Part shown: positions 17,790 through 26,082 of the stretch, in pieces
Layout of the letters: every line of letters starts with the position of its first letter
Numbering within the stretch: the stretch's first letter is position 1
Assembly (NCBI RefSeq): GCF_001610835.1
Contig: NZ_CP011270.1
Location: forward strand, 2,498,001-2,562,000
Direction: 5' to 3'
DNA: 64,000 nt
From: Planctomyces sp. SH-PL14
Lineage (GTDB): Bacteria; Planctomycetota; Planctomycetia; Planctomycetales; Planctomycetaceae
Translations under genes and position numbers: made by a program
The notes under the pieces: model-generated
The model's database searches: none
The model's input: only the letters and a program-made list of their open reading frames with translations
Told to the model about the DNA's origin: nothing

Positions 17790-18304
17790 AACTCCTCGAC
17801 GTGATGCGATCGAAAGACAAAGTCGTTGAAGACATCAGCGGCGATGAACTCCGCGACCGAGAACTTTGCAGTTTGCTCCTGGCCAACCTCATTCCGGATG
17901 GCTGCCCCGTCCGCGTGGAATGGTTCGGCCAACATCAAACGGCCGCGGTGTGGCTGGTTGGTGAAAGCCTGCGGAGCTGCGGTCAACTGCTGCCCCCCGA
18001 GGATCCGGCTGATGTTTGGGACCGCCAAGCGGCGGCACACGTCAACGCGGAGCGAGTGATCGGACATCTGTCCCGTCCCGAGGTCCGTGGCCATCTGTTG
18101 CAGCATTGGGACGAGCCGTCGGAAGTCGTTTGGTCCTGCTGGGAGCGAGCGACCCCGCCGCATTGGCTGCCGGTCCTCGTGAGGGAGGCCCAAGCGGTCT
18201 ACCTCCGGAGGGTGGCCCGCTACCGCATCAACGCGATGTCTCGTGCCCTGGAGATTGGCGACGACCAGGCATTGCGGGAACTGCTGACGGAGGTCGCGGA
18301 ATGA
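17786..18304 (+). CDS. hypothetical protein in replication segment
   Basis: 172 residues starting at GTG, overlapping the previous stop as GTGA. Helical, acidic, no TM segment. Not recognised. Its stop overlaps the next start as ATGA, so 16300-18588 is one overlapping series. Confidence 0.6.
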   Translation: MKLLDVMRSKDKVVEDISGDELRDRELCSLLLANLIPDGCPVRVEWFGQHQTAAVWLVGESLRSCGQLLPPEDPADVWDRQAAAHVNAERVIGHLSRPEVRGHLLQHWDEPSEVVWSCWERATPPHWLPVLVREAQAVYLRRVARYRINAMSRALEIGDDQALRELLTEVAE

Positions 18305-18588
18305 ATAACGAACAGCCCGATGTCCTGCTCCGCCTGCGTCCCCGCCGCGGAGTTGATGTCAACGCAAAGCTCCGGGGGCTGCTCAAGGCCCTCGTGAGGA
18401 ACCACGGAATGACCTGCCTCGCGGTGGCAGATGTTCCGGCAGAAACCCCGATCACCGCGGCCCGAACCAAGGAGAGCGAAACGTGCCAACCTCGCCCCCA
18501 ACCTGTTGCCCGTCCTGTGAGTTCCCCATCGCCGAATCCGTTGACGGCCGGCGGCGCTACACCTGCGGTCACTGTCGATGGCGATTGA
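18301..18588 (+). CDS. small hypothetical protein
   Basis: 95 residues from the ATGA overlap at 18301. The first ~55 residues look folded (MNNEQPDVLLRLRPRRG, LVRNHGMTCLAVADVP); the remainder is Pro/Ser-rich and overlaps the next gene by 106 bp, so the true end may be less constrained. Unknown function. Confidence 0.5.
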   Translation: MNNEQPDVLLRLRPRRGVDVNAKLRGLLKALVRNHGMTCLAVADVPAETPITAARTKESETCQPRPQPVARPVSSPSPNPLTAGGATPAVTVDGD

Positions 18589-18713
18589 TCGTCCGCGGCG
18601 GGCTGTTCGTCGACCTGATTTCCCCTCGAACCAAGACGACGCGAGCCCGCATCACGGCACACCAACGCGAGAACGCCCAACGTAAACGGCTCCTGAAGGA
18701 GTCGGTTCCCTGA
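18483..18713 (+). CDS. small zinc-ribbon protein
   Basis: 76 residues starting at GTG with AAGGAG 8 bases upstream. CPSC ... CGHC with a 16-residue gap forms a zinc ribbon, followed by a basic C-terminus (TKTTRARITAHQREN). Zinc-ribbon proteins of this size are common in phages as regulators or nucleic-acid adaptors. It lies just before the capsid gene. Confidence 0.6.
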   Translation: MPTSPPTCCPSCEFPIAESVDGRRRYTCGHCRWRLIVRGGLFVDLISPRTKTTRARITAHQRENAQRKRLLKESVP

Positions 18714-18783
18714 CCCCCTGGACGACTGACCGGACCGCGTGTTGCGGCTGGCGGAAGTTCCCCTCAGTCGAAAGGACTGACCC

Positions 18784-19998
18784 ATGTTTTCGAATCCCCG
18801 TACCCCGAATCCGAAGTTCCGCTCTGAGGCGTGCATGGCCCTGGCCAGTGCTGCCTTTGACGGTATGCCTGGCGTGAAGCGGCCCGAGACGGTCTACGAC
18901 CGTTTCAGCGGCGAGAACGTCGCCTTCACCGCTCCAACCAATCGAGGGCTTGCCCGGCCCCTGACGATCGTTCGCCACGCTCTTGAGATGGCTGGTGTTC
19001 CCCGGAACACGGTCGACACGCTCGGGAATGCCCAGCTGGCATCTATCGCCTGCGGGTCTGACCCGAGCACGTTCGGCATTCCCCTCTCTGCCGCGGAGTC
19101 GCACTACAACGTGTCCGGGATGTTCTCCAACATCCTCTTGGACGCTCAGAACGTCGTCTTGCGGACCGCTCAGAACGAAGCCCCGACGACGTTCGAACTC
19201 TGGGCGCGGAAGGCCGAATCGGCCCCGGACTTCAAGGACATCCATAGCGTTGTCCTCGGAGGTGTCGGCGACCCGAAGGCCATTTCCGAGGATGGTGAGT
19301 TCGAAGAAACGACCATGACGACCGGGAGGGAAACCTACAGGTTGACCGTCTGGGGCGAAGTCTTCTCCGTCACCTGGCAAACCATCATGAACGACTCGGC
19401 GCGGGCGCTGATGACCGTTCCGATGAAGCTGACCCGGGCGATGAAGCGGAAGCACAACCGCCTCGTGTACGGCGTCCTGAAGGACAACGCCAAGCTGTCG
19501 GACAATGTGGACTTGTTCCACGCTGACCACAGCAACCTGACGACTGGCGCGATCTCCGACTACTCGGCGGCGGTCGCGACGATGGTCGCCAAGCTGGCCT
19601 CTCAGACCGGCCTCGGTCCCGATTCGGGAGCGTTGAACCTGACCGGCCGCTACGTCCTGTTTCCCCCGGCCCTGCAGAACAAGATTGCGACGCTCTTGGC
19701 GTCCACTGCGGTCCCGGGTGCGACGAACGACGTGACCAACATCTATCGGGGGCAGTTCATCCCGATCATGGACGCGGAACTTGGAACCGCCTTCGGTGGA
19801 TCCGACACCGCGTTCTACATGGCGACCGATGTTCTCGACCAGGACACGGTCGAATACACGTACCTCGAAGGCTACGAGACGCCCCGCATCGAGATTCAGC
19901 CGAGTTTCGACCGCATCGGGATCCGGCAGCGGGTGTATCAGCCGTTCGCGGTCAAAGCGGTCGAGTACCGCGGACTGCAGAAGCACACGGGCGCCTGA
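18784..19998 (+). CDS. phage major capsid (head) protein
   Basis: 404 residues, ATG with GAAAGGA upstream. The sequence resembles the capsid part of Mu gpT-like or protease-capsid fusion proteins: an ordered N-arm, an EFEETTMTTGRETYRLTVWG strand pair, AMKRKHNRLVYGVL, a peripheral loop (FHADHSNLTTG), and a C-terminal domain ending in strands with YETPRIEIQPS. No protease domain is fused. It builds the head lattice. It is followed by a hairpin terminator and then the S49 protease, the reverse of the usual protease-then-capsid order. Confidence 0.75.
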   Translation: MFSNPRTPNPKFRSEACMALASAAFDGMPGVKRPETVYDRFSGENVAFTAPTNRGLARPLTIVRHALEMAGVPRNTVDTLGNAQLASIACGSDPSTFGIPLSAAESHYNVSGMFSNILLDAQNVVLRTAQNEAPTTFELWARKAESAPDFKDIHSVVLGGVGDPKAISEDGEFEETTMTTGRETYRLTVWGEVFSVTWQTIMNDSARALMTVPMKLTRAMKRKHNRLVYGVLKDNAKLSDNVDLFHADHSNLTTGAISDYSAAVATMVAKLASQTGLGPDSGALNLTGRYVLFPPALQNKIATLLASTAVPGATNDVTNIYRGQFIPIMDAELGTAFGGSDTAFYMATDVLDQDTVEYTYLEGYETPRIEIQPSFDRIGIRQRVYQPFAVKAVEYRGLQKHTGA

Positions 19999-20015
19999 TT
20001 CTCTGACGCTCTGAA

Positions 20016-20037
20016 CCGGGGGCAATCTCGCCCCCGG
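20016..20037 (+). terminator. hairpin after the capsid gene
   Basis: Perfect 8-bp stem CCGGGGGC/GCCCCCGG with loop AATCTC, followed by CTTCTGTCCCC. It probably trims or limits capsid transcripts. Confidence 0.6.
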
Positions 20038-20068
20038 CTTCTGTCCCCTTCAACAAACCCCGCAAATC

Positions 20069-20899
20069 ATGCGACGACCAATCCATAAGCTGGCGCAATT
20101 GAACGGATGCACTTGGTGCATGCCGCCTTATTGCCTCCCGAGGGTAATGGAGTCCCTTCGAATCGGACCGATTCACGGTTTCGGGGACTTCGACGATGAC
20201 GACGACGGCCCCCCTCAGACCTCGACTCTGGGAAGTGTCGGCGTAATTAACGTCTACGGACTGCTCCAGCGTCGGGCTGACTCGCTGATGCACCTGACCG
20301 GCGGAACGGCCGTCGAGTTCGTCGGCCAAGTCTTCGCGACGATGCTGAAGAATCCCCGCCTGTCGTCGATCGTCCTTCGGTTCGACTCGATGGGCGGCGA
20401 CTTCCAAGGCGTTCCGGAACTGGCGAAGCGGATCTACGCGGCCCGCGGAACGAAGCCGATTTATGCACATGCGGACGGTTGGATGGCGGGTGCGTCCTAC
20501 TGGCTCGCCACCGCGGCGGGGCAACTCGTGGCCACGCAATCCTCCCCGGGAATCGGCGGTCTGGGCTTCGTTCGCCTGCACTTCGACCAATCGAAGTACA
20601 TGGAAAATCTCGGTGTTCGGACCACGATCATCTCCTCCTCGCCGTACAAGGCCGAGGAGAACCCCTACGAGCCATTGTCATCCGAAACCAAAGCTCACAT
20701 TGAGTCCCGCGTTGCCATCTGGGACGCGGAGATGTCTTCGGATATCGCGACCTACCGAAACCGCCCCGTGACGGACGTTATGCGGAACTTCGGCCAAGGC
20801 CGCGTACTGCTCTCCGAAGACGCCAAAGAGGCCGGGCTCGTTGACTCGGTCGAGTCGTTCGACGCCCTGATTGATCGTCTTGGCGGCACTCGCCGCTAA
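20069..20899 (+). CDS. S49-family phage prohead serine protease
   Basis: 276 residues. The SppA/SohB-type Ser-Lys dyad is visible: S143 in WMAGASYWLA and K176 in FDQSKYMENLG. TWCMPPYCLPRVMESL near the start matches the WxxxPexL opening of phage S49 proteins and supports this start over internal Met codons. Such enzymes mature the head by cleaving scaffold. In tailed phages this gene usually precedes the capsid; here it follows it. Confidence 0.8.
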   Translation: MRRPIHKLAQLNGCTWCMPPYCLPRVMESLRIGPIHGFGDFDDDDDGPPQTSTLGSVGVINVYGLLQRRADSLMHLTGGTAVEFVGQVFATMLKNPRLSSIVLRFDSMGGDFQGVPELAKRIYAARGTKPIYAHADGWMAGASYWLATAAGQLVATQSSPGIGGLGFVRLHFDQSKYMENLGVRTTIISSSPYKAEENPYEPLSSETKAHIESRVAIWDAEMSSDIATYRNRPVTDVMRNFGQGRVLLSEDAKEAGLVDSVESFDALIDRLGGTRR

Positions 20900-20953
20900 C
20901 CAGTGACCCCGCCCGGCGGATGTTCTGTCGGGCTCATTTCTCGTGAGGTTTCC

Positions 20954-21565
20954 ATGTTGAAGACCGTGCCAAAGCCGACCCTCCCTAAGTTCCACGACCT
21001 GCCGACGCTGTTCGCGCCTGAATGGGGAAGCAAGGCCCTCAAAGGCCGATTGCAGGAAGTGAATAACGCCGGCGAGGCGGCGACCCGAGCCCGCACCGCC
21101 TATGTCACCGCGTTCGAGGCGCACGCAAAGGGCTGGGACAACCCGGCGACGGCGGATGCGTCGACGCTCGCGAACTTGCCCTATCTCCGCGTGCAGCAAC
21201 TGCAAGCCGAATTGCACTGCAGGGAACTCGCGGATGCGTTCGTTCTCGCCTGCGATGAGGAGGGCAAGACCGAGGAGCTGCGGCGGTACCAGTCTCTCGC
21301 GGATGCCCGACGAAAGGCCGCGGCAGTTCTCGTTCAGGCAGGCTTCGCTTGCTTCGACCTGCAGGCCGATCCGCTGCGGGAAAAGGACCTCGTGCTCGAT
21401 GAGTACCAGGGAACCAAGGACGCGCACGCAGCAATCAAGGCATTGGCCAATGACCGCTGGAAGCTCCAATCGGCTTGCAACACCCATTCGCAGTGGACGG
21501 GCGAGGTCCGCGAGGCCCTGTTGTCCCATCGCACGAAAGTGTTCGCCGCCGCGGCTGCCGGCTGA
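20954..21565 (+). CDS. hypothetical protein of the structural segment
   Basis: 203 residues, ATG with GAGG 6 bases upstream. Largely alpha-helical (LKGRLQEVNNAGEAATRARTA, LRRYQSLADARRKAAAVLVQ). Position after the head protease suggests a scaffold or head-tail component; no motif proves it. Confidence 0.55.
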   Translation: MLKTVPKPTLPKFHDLPTLFAPEWGSKALKGRLQEVNNAGEAATRARTAYVTAFEAHAKGWDNPATADASTLANLPYLRVQQLQAELHCRELADAFVLACDEEGKTEELRRYQSLADARRKAAAVLVQAGFACFDLQADPLREKDLVLDEYQGTKDAHAAIKALANDRWKLQSACNTHSQWTGEVREALLSHRTKVFAAAAAG

Positions 21566-21631
21566 TCCCTTCCTCCGGCGGTGACAAATTGCCACAGCCG
21601 ACAACCCCTCACCCTCCCAGAAGGAACCATC

Positions 21632-21817
21632 GTGAATCCCCTCGAAAACCTGACCCAAGAGCAGCTGCTCGCGGAGTTGATCCGCCGCATCGACTTTGGC
21701 TCCACGAATCGGAAGACCTCGGCGGACTGGCACTACGCCAACCTGATCCCGTCGCCGACCGTCTTCGCCGAGGCGGTGAAGGCTGAAGCGGAGCGACGCG
21801 CCACGGCTGCCGAGTGA
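21632..21817 (+). CDS. small hypothetical protein
   Basis: 61 residues from GTG with AAGGAA upstream. Starts with a helical ENLTQEQLLAELIRRID motif. Unknown. Confidence 0.45.
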   Translation: MNPLENLTQEQLLAELIRRIDFGSTNRKTSADWHYANLIPSPTVFAEAVKAEAERRATAAE

Positions 21818-21833
21818 ACCCCCTTCCCAGAAC

Positions 21834-21858
21834 GCCGGGCGGGGATATCTCGCCCGGC
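21834..21858 (+). terminator. hairpin between small structural-segment genes
   Basis: Perfect 8-bp stem GCCGGGCG/CGCCCGGC with a 9-base loop, followed by CTTCTCTCTC. Same design as the hairpin at 20016-20037. Confidence 0.55.
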
Positions 21859-21879
21859 TTCTCTCTCGACTCTCCGACC

Positions 21880-22128
21880 ATGCCCACAACGAACGACCTG
21901 CAGGCCCGCGAGGAATGGCAACGCCGAGTGGCTGCCATCCGTGAGGCTCACGCCCCGGCGGGATCCCCTGACCGACCGCACTACGACGCCGGACATGAAC
22001 ACGGCCGCGAATGGGGCGAACGGCTCCTGGCCGAATCCGGAACCGATCTGCGGTCCGCTCTGTTCGTCATGGGCATCGCCGAAGGGCTGATGAAGTCTCT
22101 CAATGCCGCGATCGACTCGCGGAACTGA
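21880..22128 (+). CDS. small hypothetical protein
   Basis: 82 residues from the ATG at 21880; a GTG at 21814 would place the hairpin inside the gene, so I prefer the later start, though no clear ribosome site is seen. Helical, charged; TDLRSALFVMGIAEGLMKSL near the end. Unknown. Confidence 0.45.
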   Translation: MPTTNDLQAREEWQRRVAAIREAHAPAGSPDRPHYDAGHEHGREWGERLLAESGTDLRSALFVMGIAEGLMKSLNAAIDSRN

Positions 22129-22148
22129 TCCTCCGAAAGGAACTCCCC

Positions 22149-22403
22149 ATGTTGCCCGTCTCCCTTATCAATGGCCCCGAAGACCTGGCTATCGTCGAAG
22201 CATTCCGAGCGGCCCCCCGTCCCCTCCTTCGGCTCGCTCCGAATCGTGCCGAGGCGCTCCGGCTGGCTGCCATCTTCGCTATGGCTGCCGAAAGCCAAGC
22301 GGCCCGGATCGCGGAACTGACCCGCGGCATGAAGCCCGGCGACGTGATCGAGGTTCCCGGCCCCGTCTACTTCGCAGGTGCTGCAAACGATGGGTGCGCC
22401 TGA
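22149..22403 (+). CDS. small hypothetical protein
   Basis: 84 residues, ATG with GAAAGGAA upstream. It ends in MKPGDVIEVPGPVYFAG, a beta-rich turn sequence; the N-terminal part is helical. Unknown function. Confidence 0.5.
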   Translation: MLPVSLINGPEDLAIVEAFRAAPRPLLRLAPNRAEALRLAAIFAMAAESQAARIAELTRGMKPGDVIEVPGPVYFAGAANDGCA

Positions 22404-22424
22404 AAGATCCCGCAGCGGCTCGCC

Positions 22425-22652
22425 TCATCGTGCCCCGCGGGGCAACGGGGAGTTTATCTCCAGCCCGAAGGTCTCTCGGTCCGGAACTATTTCGTTGATG
22501 GCTGTGGCCACGTTCTTGTATCGGATGGACGCCGGATCGAAAGCGTAGTCGGGCGGACAGAGCCCCTGAGCGAGCAGCGAGACTCCAACGCTGCCAATCA
22601 ACCAAGTGCCGACGCAACACAGACCGTCAATGCACGCGTAAATGTATCGCAC
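22425..22652 (-). CDS. possible small membrane protein on the opposite strand
   Basis: 75 residues from GTG at 22650-22652. One hydrophobic segment (CVGTWLIGSVGVSLLAQGL) is followed by a soluble tail (YAFDPASIRYKNVATAINEI). It fills an otherwise empty 336-bp gap and reads like a protein, but it is the only leftward gene among structural genes. Confidence 0.35.
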   Translation of the reverse strand: MRYIYACIDGLCCVGTWLIGSVGVSLLAQGLCPPDYAFDPASIRYKNVATAINEIVPDRETFGLEINSPLPRGAR

Positions 22653-22739
22653 GCCCGTAGCCCCAACGAAAACAGCCTGGGATTCAGAGCGCCCGCTCCC
22701 CTGGCCGGATCGCCGAATCTTAGACGCAAAGGAGAAGCC

Positions 22740-23480
22740 TTGCACTTCCGAATCTTCATCCCCGACGCACCCGCGACGGCCAGTCCTGAACATCTCGTGA
22801 GCGTAGGACTGGGGCACCTCGCGGAGGGCTTCCATGCGGTTCCCCACCAGGGATCGAAGGACATCGCTGACGGAAAGCATGGGGCGATCTACTTCTGGCC
22901 CCGTCCTGGCGACAGCGTCGCTCTCCCGAAAAAGCCGCTGACCTGGATTCAGGCAGTCCCGTTCCGGGGGCTCGCGGCTGAGCGGTATTTCATCGGTTAC
23001 GACCCGGACCAATTGCCGCGGTCCAGTGAGTTGCTGGTTTCGCTTCCGATCCCTGGCGAGCACCTGCCTCTGCACGATGTGTCGCAGACGTGGATCGTTC
23101 CGGACTTCCTGTTTCTGCCCGCTGGCATGGTCCTGACCGCCGACGGAGTGAAGCTGGAACGACTCTCGCGATATCAGCAACGGACGTTCAACGCATCCTC
23201 TTGGATCCGGCAGTGCGAGGAATTCACGAACCAGATCCGGACCGGCCGCGTCGACGACTCGATTGAGTGGGATAAGGCTTGGGACTTCGGATACGACAGC
23301 CTCTGCCTCAATTTCCGGCTCACGCCCGAGGTTGTGAACCTCCTGAATCTGCTCAGCACGGACAGCATCGTGCCGCTGATCTTGGCTGCGATCGGCTCAA
23401 TGGAAATGTACCGCAAACAAACCCACGTCCCCGAGGCGTTGGTGATCCCCGGAATGGAAGGAAACCACGATGTCGAATGA
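22740..23480 (+). CDS. hypothetical protein upstream of tape measure
   Basis: 246 residues from TTG at 22740 with a strong AAAGGAG upstream. Mixed alpha/beta, no TM segment; motifs such as GAIYFWPRPGD and SLPIPGEHLPLHD are not known to me. The stop lies 11 bases inside the next gene. Its place before the tape measure suggests a tail or head-tail role. Confidence 0.55.
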   Translation: MHFRIFIPDAPATASPEHLVSVGLGHLAEGFHAVPHQGSKDIADGKHGAIYFWPRPGDSVALPKKPLTWIQAVPFRGLAAERYFIGYDPDQLPRSSELLVSLPIPGEHLPLHDVSQTWIVPDFLFLPAGMVLTADGVKLERLSRYQQRTFNASSWIRQCEEFTNQIRTGRVDDSIEWDKAWDFGYDSLCLNFRLTPEVVNLLNLLSTDSIVPLILAAIGSMEMYRKQTHVPEALVIPGMEGNHDVE

Positions 23481-24912
23481 GATCAAACTCACGCAGTCCC
23501 TTGATGACCGCCAATACATCGAGGCACTCCAGAAGCAGTACCAGCTGATGGAGAAGATGGAGAAGAGGTTGGACGGCGTTGCGAAGGCTGCGAAGAAGGC
23601 CGGCAACGACGGAAAGAAGGCGATGGACGATTGCAGCAAGAGCATCGAAGATGCCGTGGAGGCGACTGTCGGCTGGGCGGCCGGCCTCCTTTCCATCTCG
23701 TCAGGCTTCAATCTCGTCACGTCGGCGAACAAGGCAGCCCGTGAAGAGGCTGAGAAGACCGGGCGCGAATACGACGCGCTGATTCGAAAGGTTGCCGTCC
23801 TGGGGAATATGTCTTCGCTTCAAACGAAGCAGGCGCAAGCGACCCTGATGGAAACCGCGAAGGAGGTCGGCTGGACGAAAGAGCAGGCCACGTCGGCAGC
23901 AGTTGCGCTCATGGGGGCTGGCTTCTCAACGGAAGAAGCTATCGGCCCGTCGGCCGTGGCGCTGGGAAAGGTGATGGCGGCCTCTGGTGAAATCGACGCT
24001 GATCCGGGCGAGATTGCCACCGCGACGGCGAACTACAATAAGGCCATCGGCAAGCCGATGAATGCTGAGTCGATTCTTGAGATGGGCAAGCGGGCGGTCG
24101 GTCTCGACGCCACCAATTTCACGCTCAACAACATTCCTGATGTGGCGAAGATTGCCGCAGGCTTGAACCGGATCAATCCGGAAGAACAGTTTGCGATTCA
24201 GGCAGCTCTGCAGGATGTCTACCCGACCGGTGCGGAGGCTTCCACGGCGTTCAAGTCGATCTACGGAAGCCTCACGTCCAAGGGGAACCGGAAGGAGTGG
24301 CAAGAGGCAGTCGGGCGGCTTGGCCTGAAAGCGGATGACATCGACTTCCTTGGCGAGGACGCGGCAACCGTTCTCGACCGGATCAACACCGCCTATGAAG
24401 CTGCACCTCAGAAAACCCGCGACAATGAGATGAACTCTATCTTCGGGGAGTTTGGCCCGGCGGTCGTGAACCTGATGCAGAATGCAGGCAAGGTTCGAAA
24501 GAACATCGCGTTACAGAAGGACACGTCAGCCTTTGACAACAAGGTCGCGATCGCCACTTCCGGACGGAACGCCGGAGAGCGGCGGATGGACGTTGAGCTT
24601 GAGGGGCTCAGGCTCCAAAACGATCAGCAGGACGATCTGTTTGCCAAACAACGGGAGATCTTGTTCCTGAAGCAGGGCGAGCCCGCGGCCCACAACGCCA
24701 TCAATGCGGCTGGCTACAGCGCGATGCGATCACTGGGTGTCTCCCAGCGAACGGCGCACGGCATGTTCTCGCCAATGAACATCTCGTTCGACGACGTGAC
24801 GAAGGCGATGAACGCGAACACGCGAGCGCTCGACAAGAACTCTGAGTTGATGCAGAAGCAGAACGGTGGAGCACCTGCATCTCCCGTGATGCAGCAGGGA
24901 CGGCAGCAGTAG
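23470..24912 (+). CDS. short tail tape-measure-like protein
   Basis: 480 residues. An N-terminal coiled coil (YQLMEKMEKRLDGVAKAAKK) and a hydrophobic segment near residues 65-85 are followed by the hallmark AAVALMGAGFSTEEAIGPS and long helical repeats, as in phage tape-measure/minor tail proteins. Tape length would set a very short tail; typical siphophage proteins are 700-2000 residues. It ends the rightward structural series. Confidence 0.6.
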   Translation: MSNEIKLTQSLDDRQYIEALQKQYQLMEKMEKRLDGVAKAAKKAGNDGKKAMDDCSKSIEDAVEATVGWAAGLLSISSGFNLVTSANKAAREEAEKTGREYDALIRKVAVLGNMSSLQTKQAQATLMETAKEVGWTKEQATSAAVALMGAGFSTEEAIGPSAVALGKVMAASGEIDADPGEIATATANYNKAIGKPMNAESILEMGKRAVGLDATNFTLNNIPDVAKIAAGLNRINPEEQFAIQAALQDVYPTGAEASTAFKSIYGSLTSKGNRKEWQEAVGRLGLKADDIDFLGEDAATVLDRINTAYEAAPQKTRDNEMNSIFGEFGPAVVNLMQNAGKVRKNIALQKDTSAFDNKVAIATSGRNAGERRMDVELEGLRLQNDQQDDLFAKQREILFLKQGEPAAHNAINAAGYSAMRSLGVSQRTAHGMFSPMNISFDDVTKAMNANTRALDKNSELMQKQNGGAPASPVMQQGRQQ

Positions 24913-24959
24913 CCGGCGGGGGTGGAGGGTGTCCGGGAGGGGTGTAGCACGACCCCCTT

Positions 24960-25095
24960 CCGGCCCCTCTCTCCGGCCCTCTCAGGGGGCAAAAACGAGT
25001 CCGATACCCCCCTACTTCGGGTCCTCTCCCGACGCAGAGCCAGCGCGGGGTGCCCCGCATCGCAAATATTTTGCGCATAGTGACCCCTTTGCGGG
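24960..25095 (+). repeat. island internal repeat, third copy
   Basis: Lies in the convergent gap after the tape-measure gene. It matches 14826-14873 in inverted orientation (about 45 bases, two or three mismatches) and 14531-14665 directly with more divergence. Includes the GCGGGG-TG-CCCCGC palindrome and a GCAAATATTTTGCGC element. Confidence 0.65.
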
Positions 25096-25201
25096 GGCAA
25101 TCTGGCTGCTTTTGCACTCCGATTGCCACAAACCGTTTCGGGGTCTGATCTTTGGCAACTCGATTTTCGTCGGCCGTCGCCAATTCGGCTTCGAATCGCA
25201 T

Positions 25202-25999
25202 TCAGAAGTGAGCGCATAGGGCGAGATCAATCTCTGCGGGCATCGCGCCCCGCTCCACGCCATTTCTACGGGCGACCTCCCTGATCAGCGTTCTGATGGG
25301 ACTGCCTTCTGCTTGTGCGGCGTTCCGAACTGCGTAAGAAGGGTAGATGATCGCCGCAAGCCACGACACGGGCGCCAACATCCGGCAGCGATCCTGCGCC
25401 GACTTCGGAAGCGATTCCCAAAAGTGCCGAGTCTCTGGTGAATCAGCGTTTCGAGGATCCACAAACTCTCTACCATCAGCAGTGTCTGGCGCCAGAATGC
25501 GCCACTCTGATTCATCGTAGAAGTCGTAGCCCATCGGTCCATTGTCGTTCTTGTCGAACGGCTTGAAGAACTGAAGAAGACTCCGATCCTTGAGGTCATG
25601 CGCGCATGCTTCTAACAGAATGTCCTCTCGCTCGTTGCGAGTGTTGATATACAGCATGGGCCGGCCCCTGCGGTTGAAGAGGAACGGTCTTTTAACCGCG
25701 ATCCCTAGAGATCCATATTGGGCAGCATGCGACCGTGATTGAGACAACTTGAGTTCGGTGAAGCACACGCCTGTCGCTTCTGGAATCTCTATACCATGGC
25801 GAGTCGTCCAGCCACCTTGAGGGGTGAGCCAGAATCCGTGTCGCAGGATCGATTCCAAGCGATGCAGGTAGCTATCGATGACGGCTTGCGGAGTTTCCTT
25901 CTCACGCACTCGTATTGGATCGTATTTCAGTTCGTTATCGAGGTCCTTCCCTGTCCAGTGCACCAGCAAGTCGGAATGAACGGCGAAGTCTGAAGGCAT
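25202..25999 (-). CDS. AbiGi-like abortive-infection family protein
   Basis: 265 residues. The order HSDLLVHWTGKDLD, LESILRHGFWLTP, VCFTELKLSQSRSHAAQYGSLG, RGRPMLYINTR and YDESEWRIL matches what I know of the AbiGi family, which contains phage-resistance components. No TM segment. It is last in a leftward series with an AlbA_2 protein, a membrane protein and an RHH regulator. It probably acts against infecting phage; whether as toxin or partner is not clear. The window around it is less GC-rich than flanking genes. Confidence 0.55.
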   Translation of the reverse strand: MPSDFAVHSDLLVHWTGKDLDNELKYDPIRVREKETPQAVIDSYLHRLESILRHGFWLTPQGGWTTRHGIEIPEATGVCFTELKLSQSRSHAAQYGSLGIAVKRPFLFNRRGRPMLYINTRNEREDILLEACAHDLKDRSLLQFFKPFDKNDNGPMGYDFYDESEWRILAPDTADGREFVDPRNADSPETRHFWESLPKSAQDRCRMLAPVSWLAAIIYPSYAVRNAAQAEGSPIRTLIREVARRNGVERGAMPAEIDLALCAHF

Positions 26000-26082
26000 G
26001 TGAAGATGGCGCGTGCGAGTATAGGCGAAACGTCAATCGGACGTGAAACAGCTCCACTCCGGTTATAACTCTAGTGCAATCG

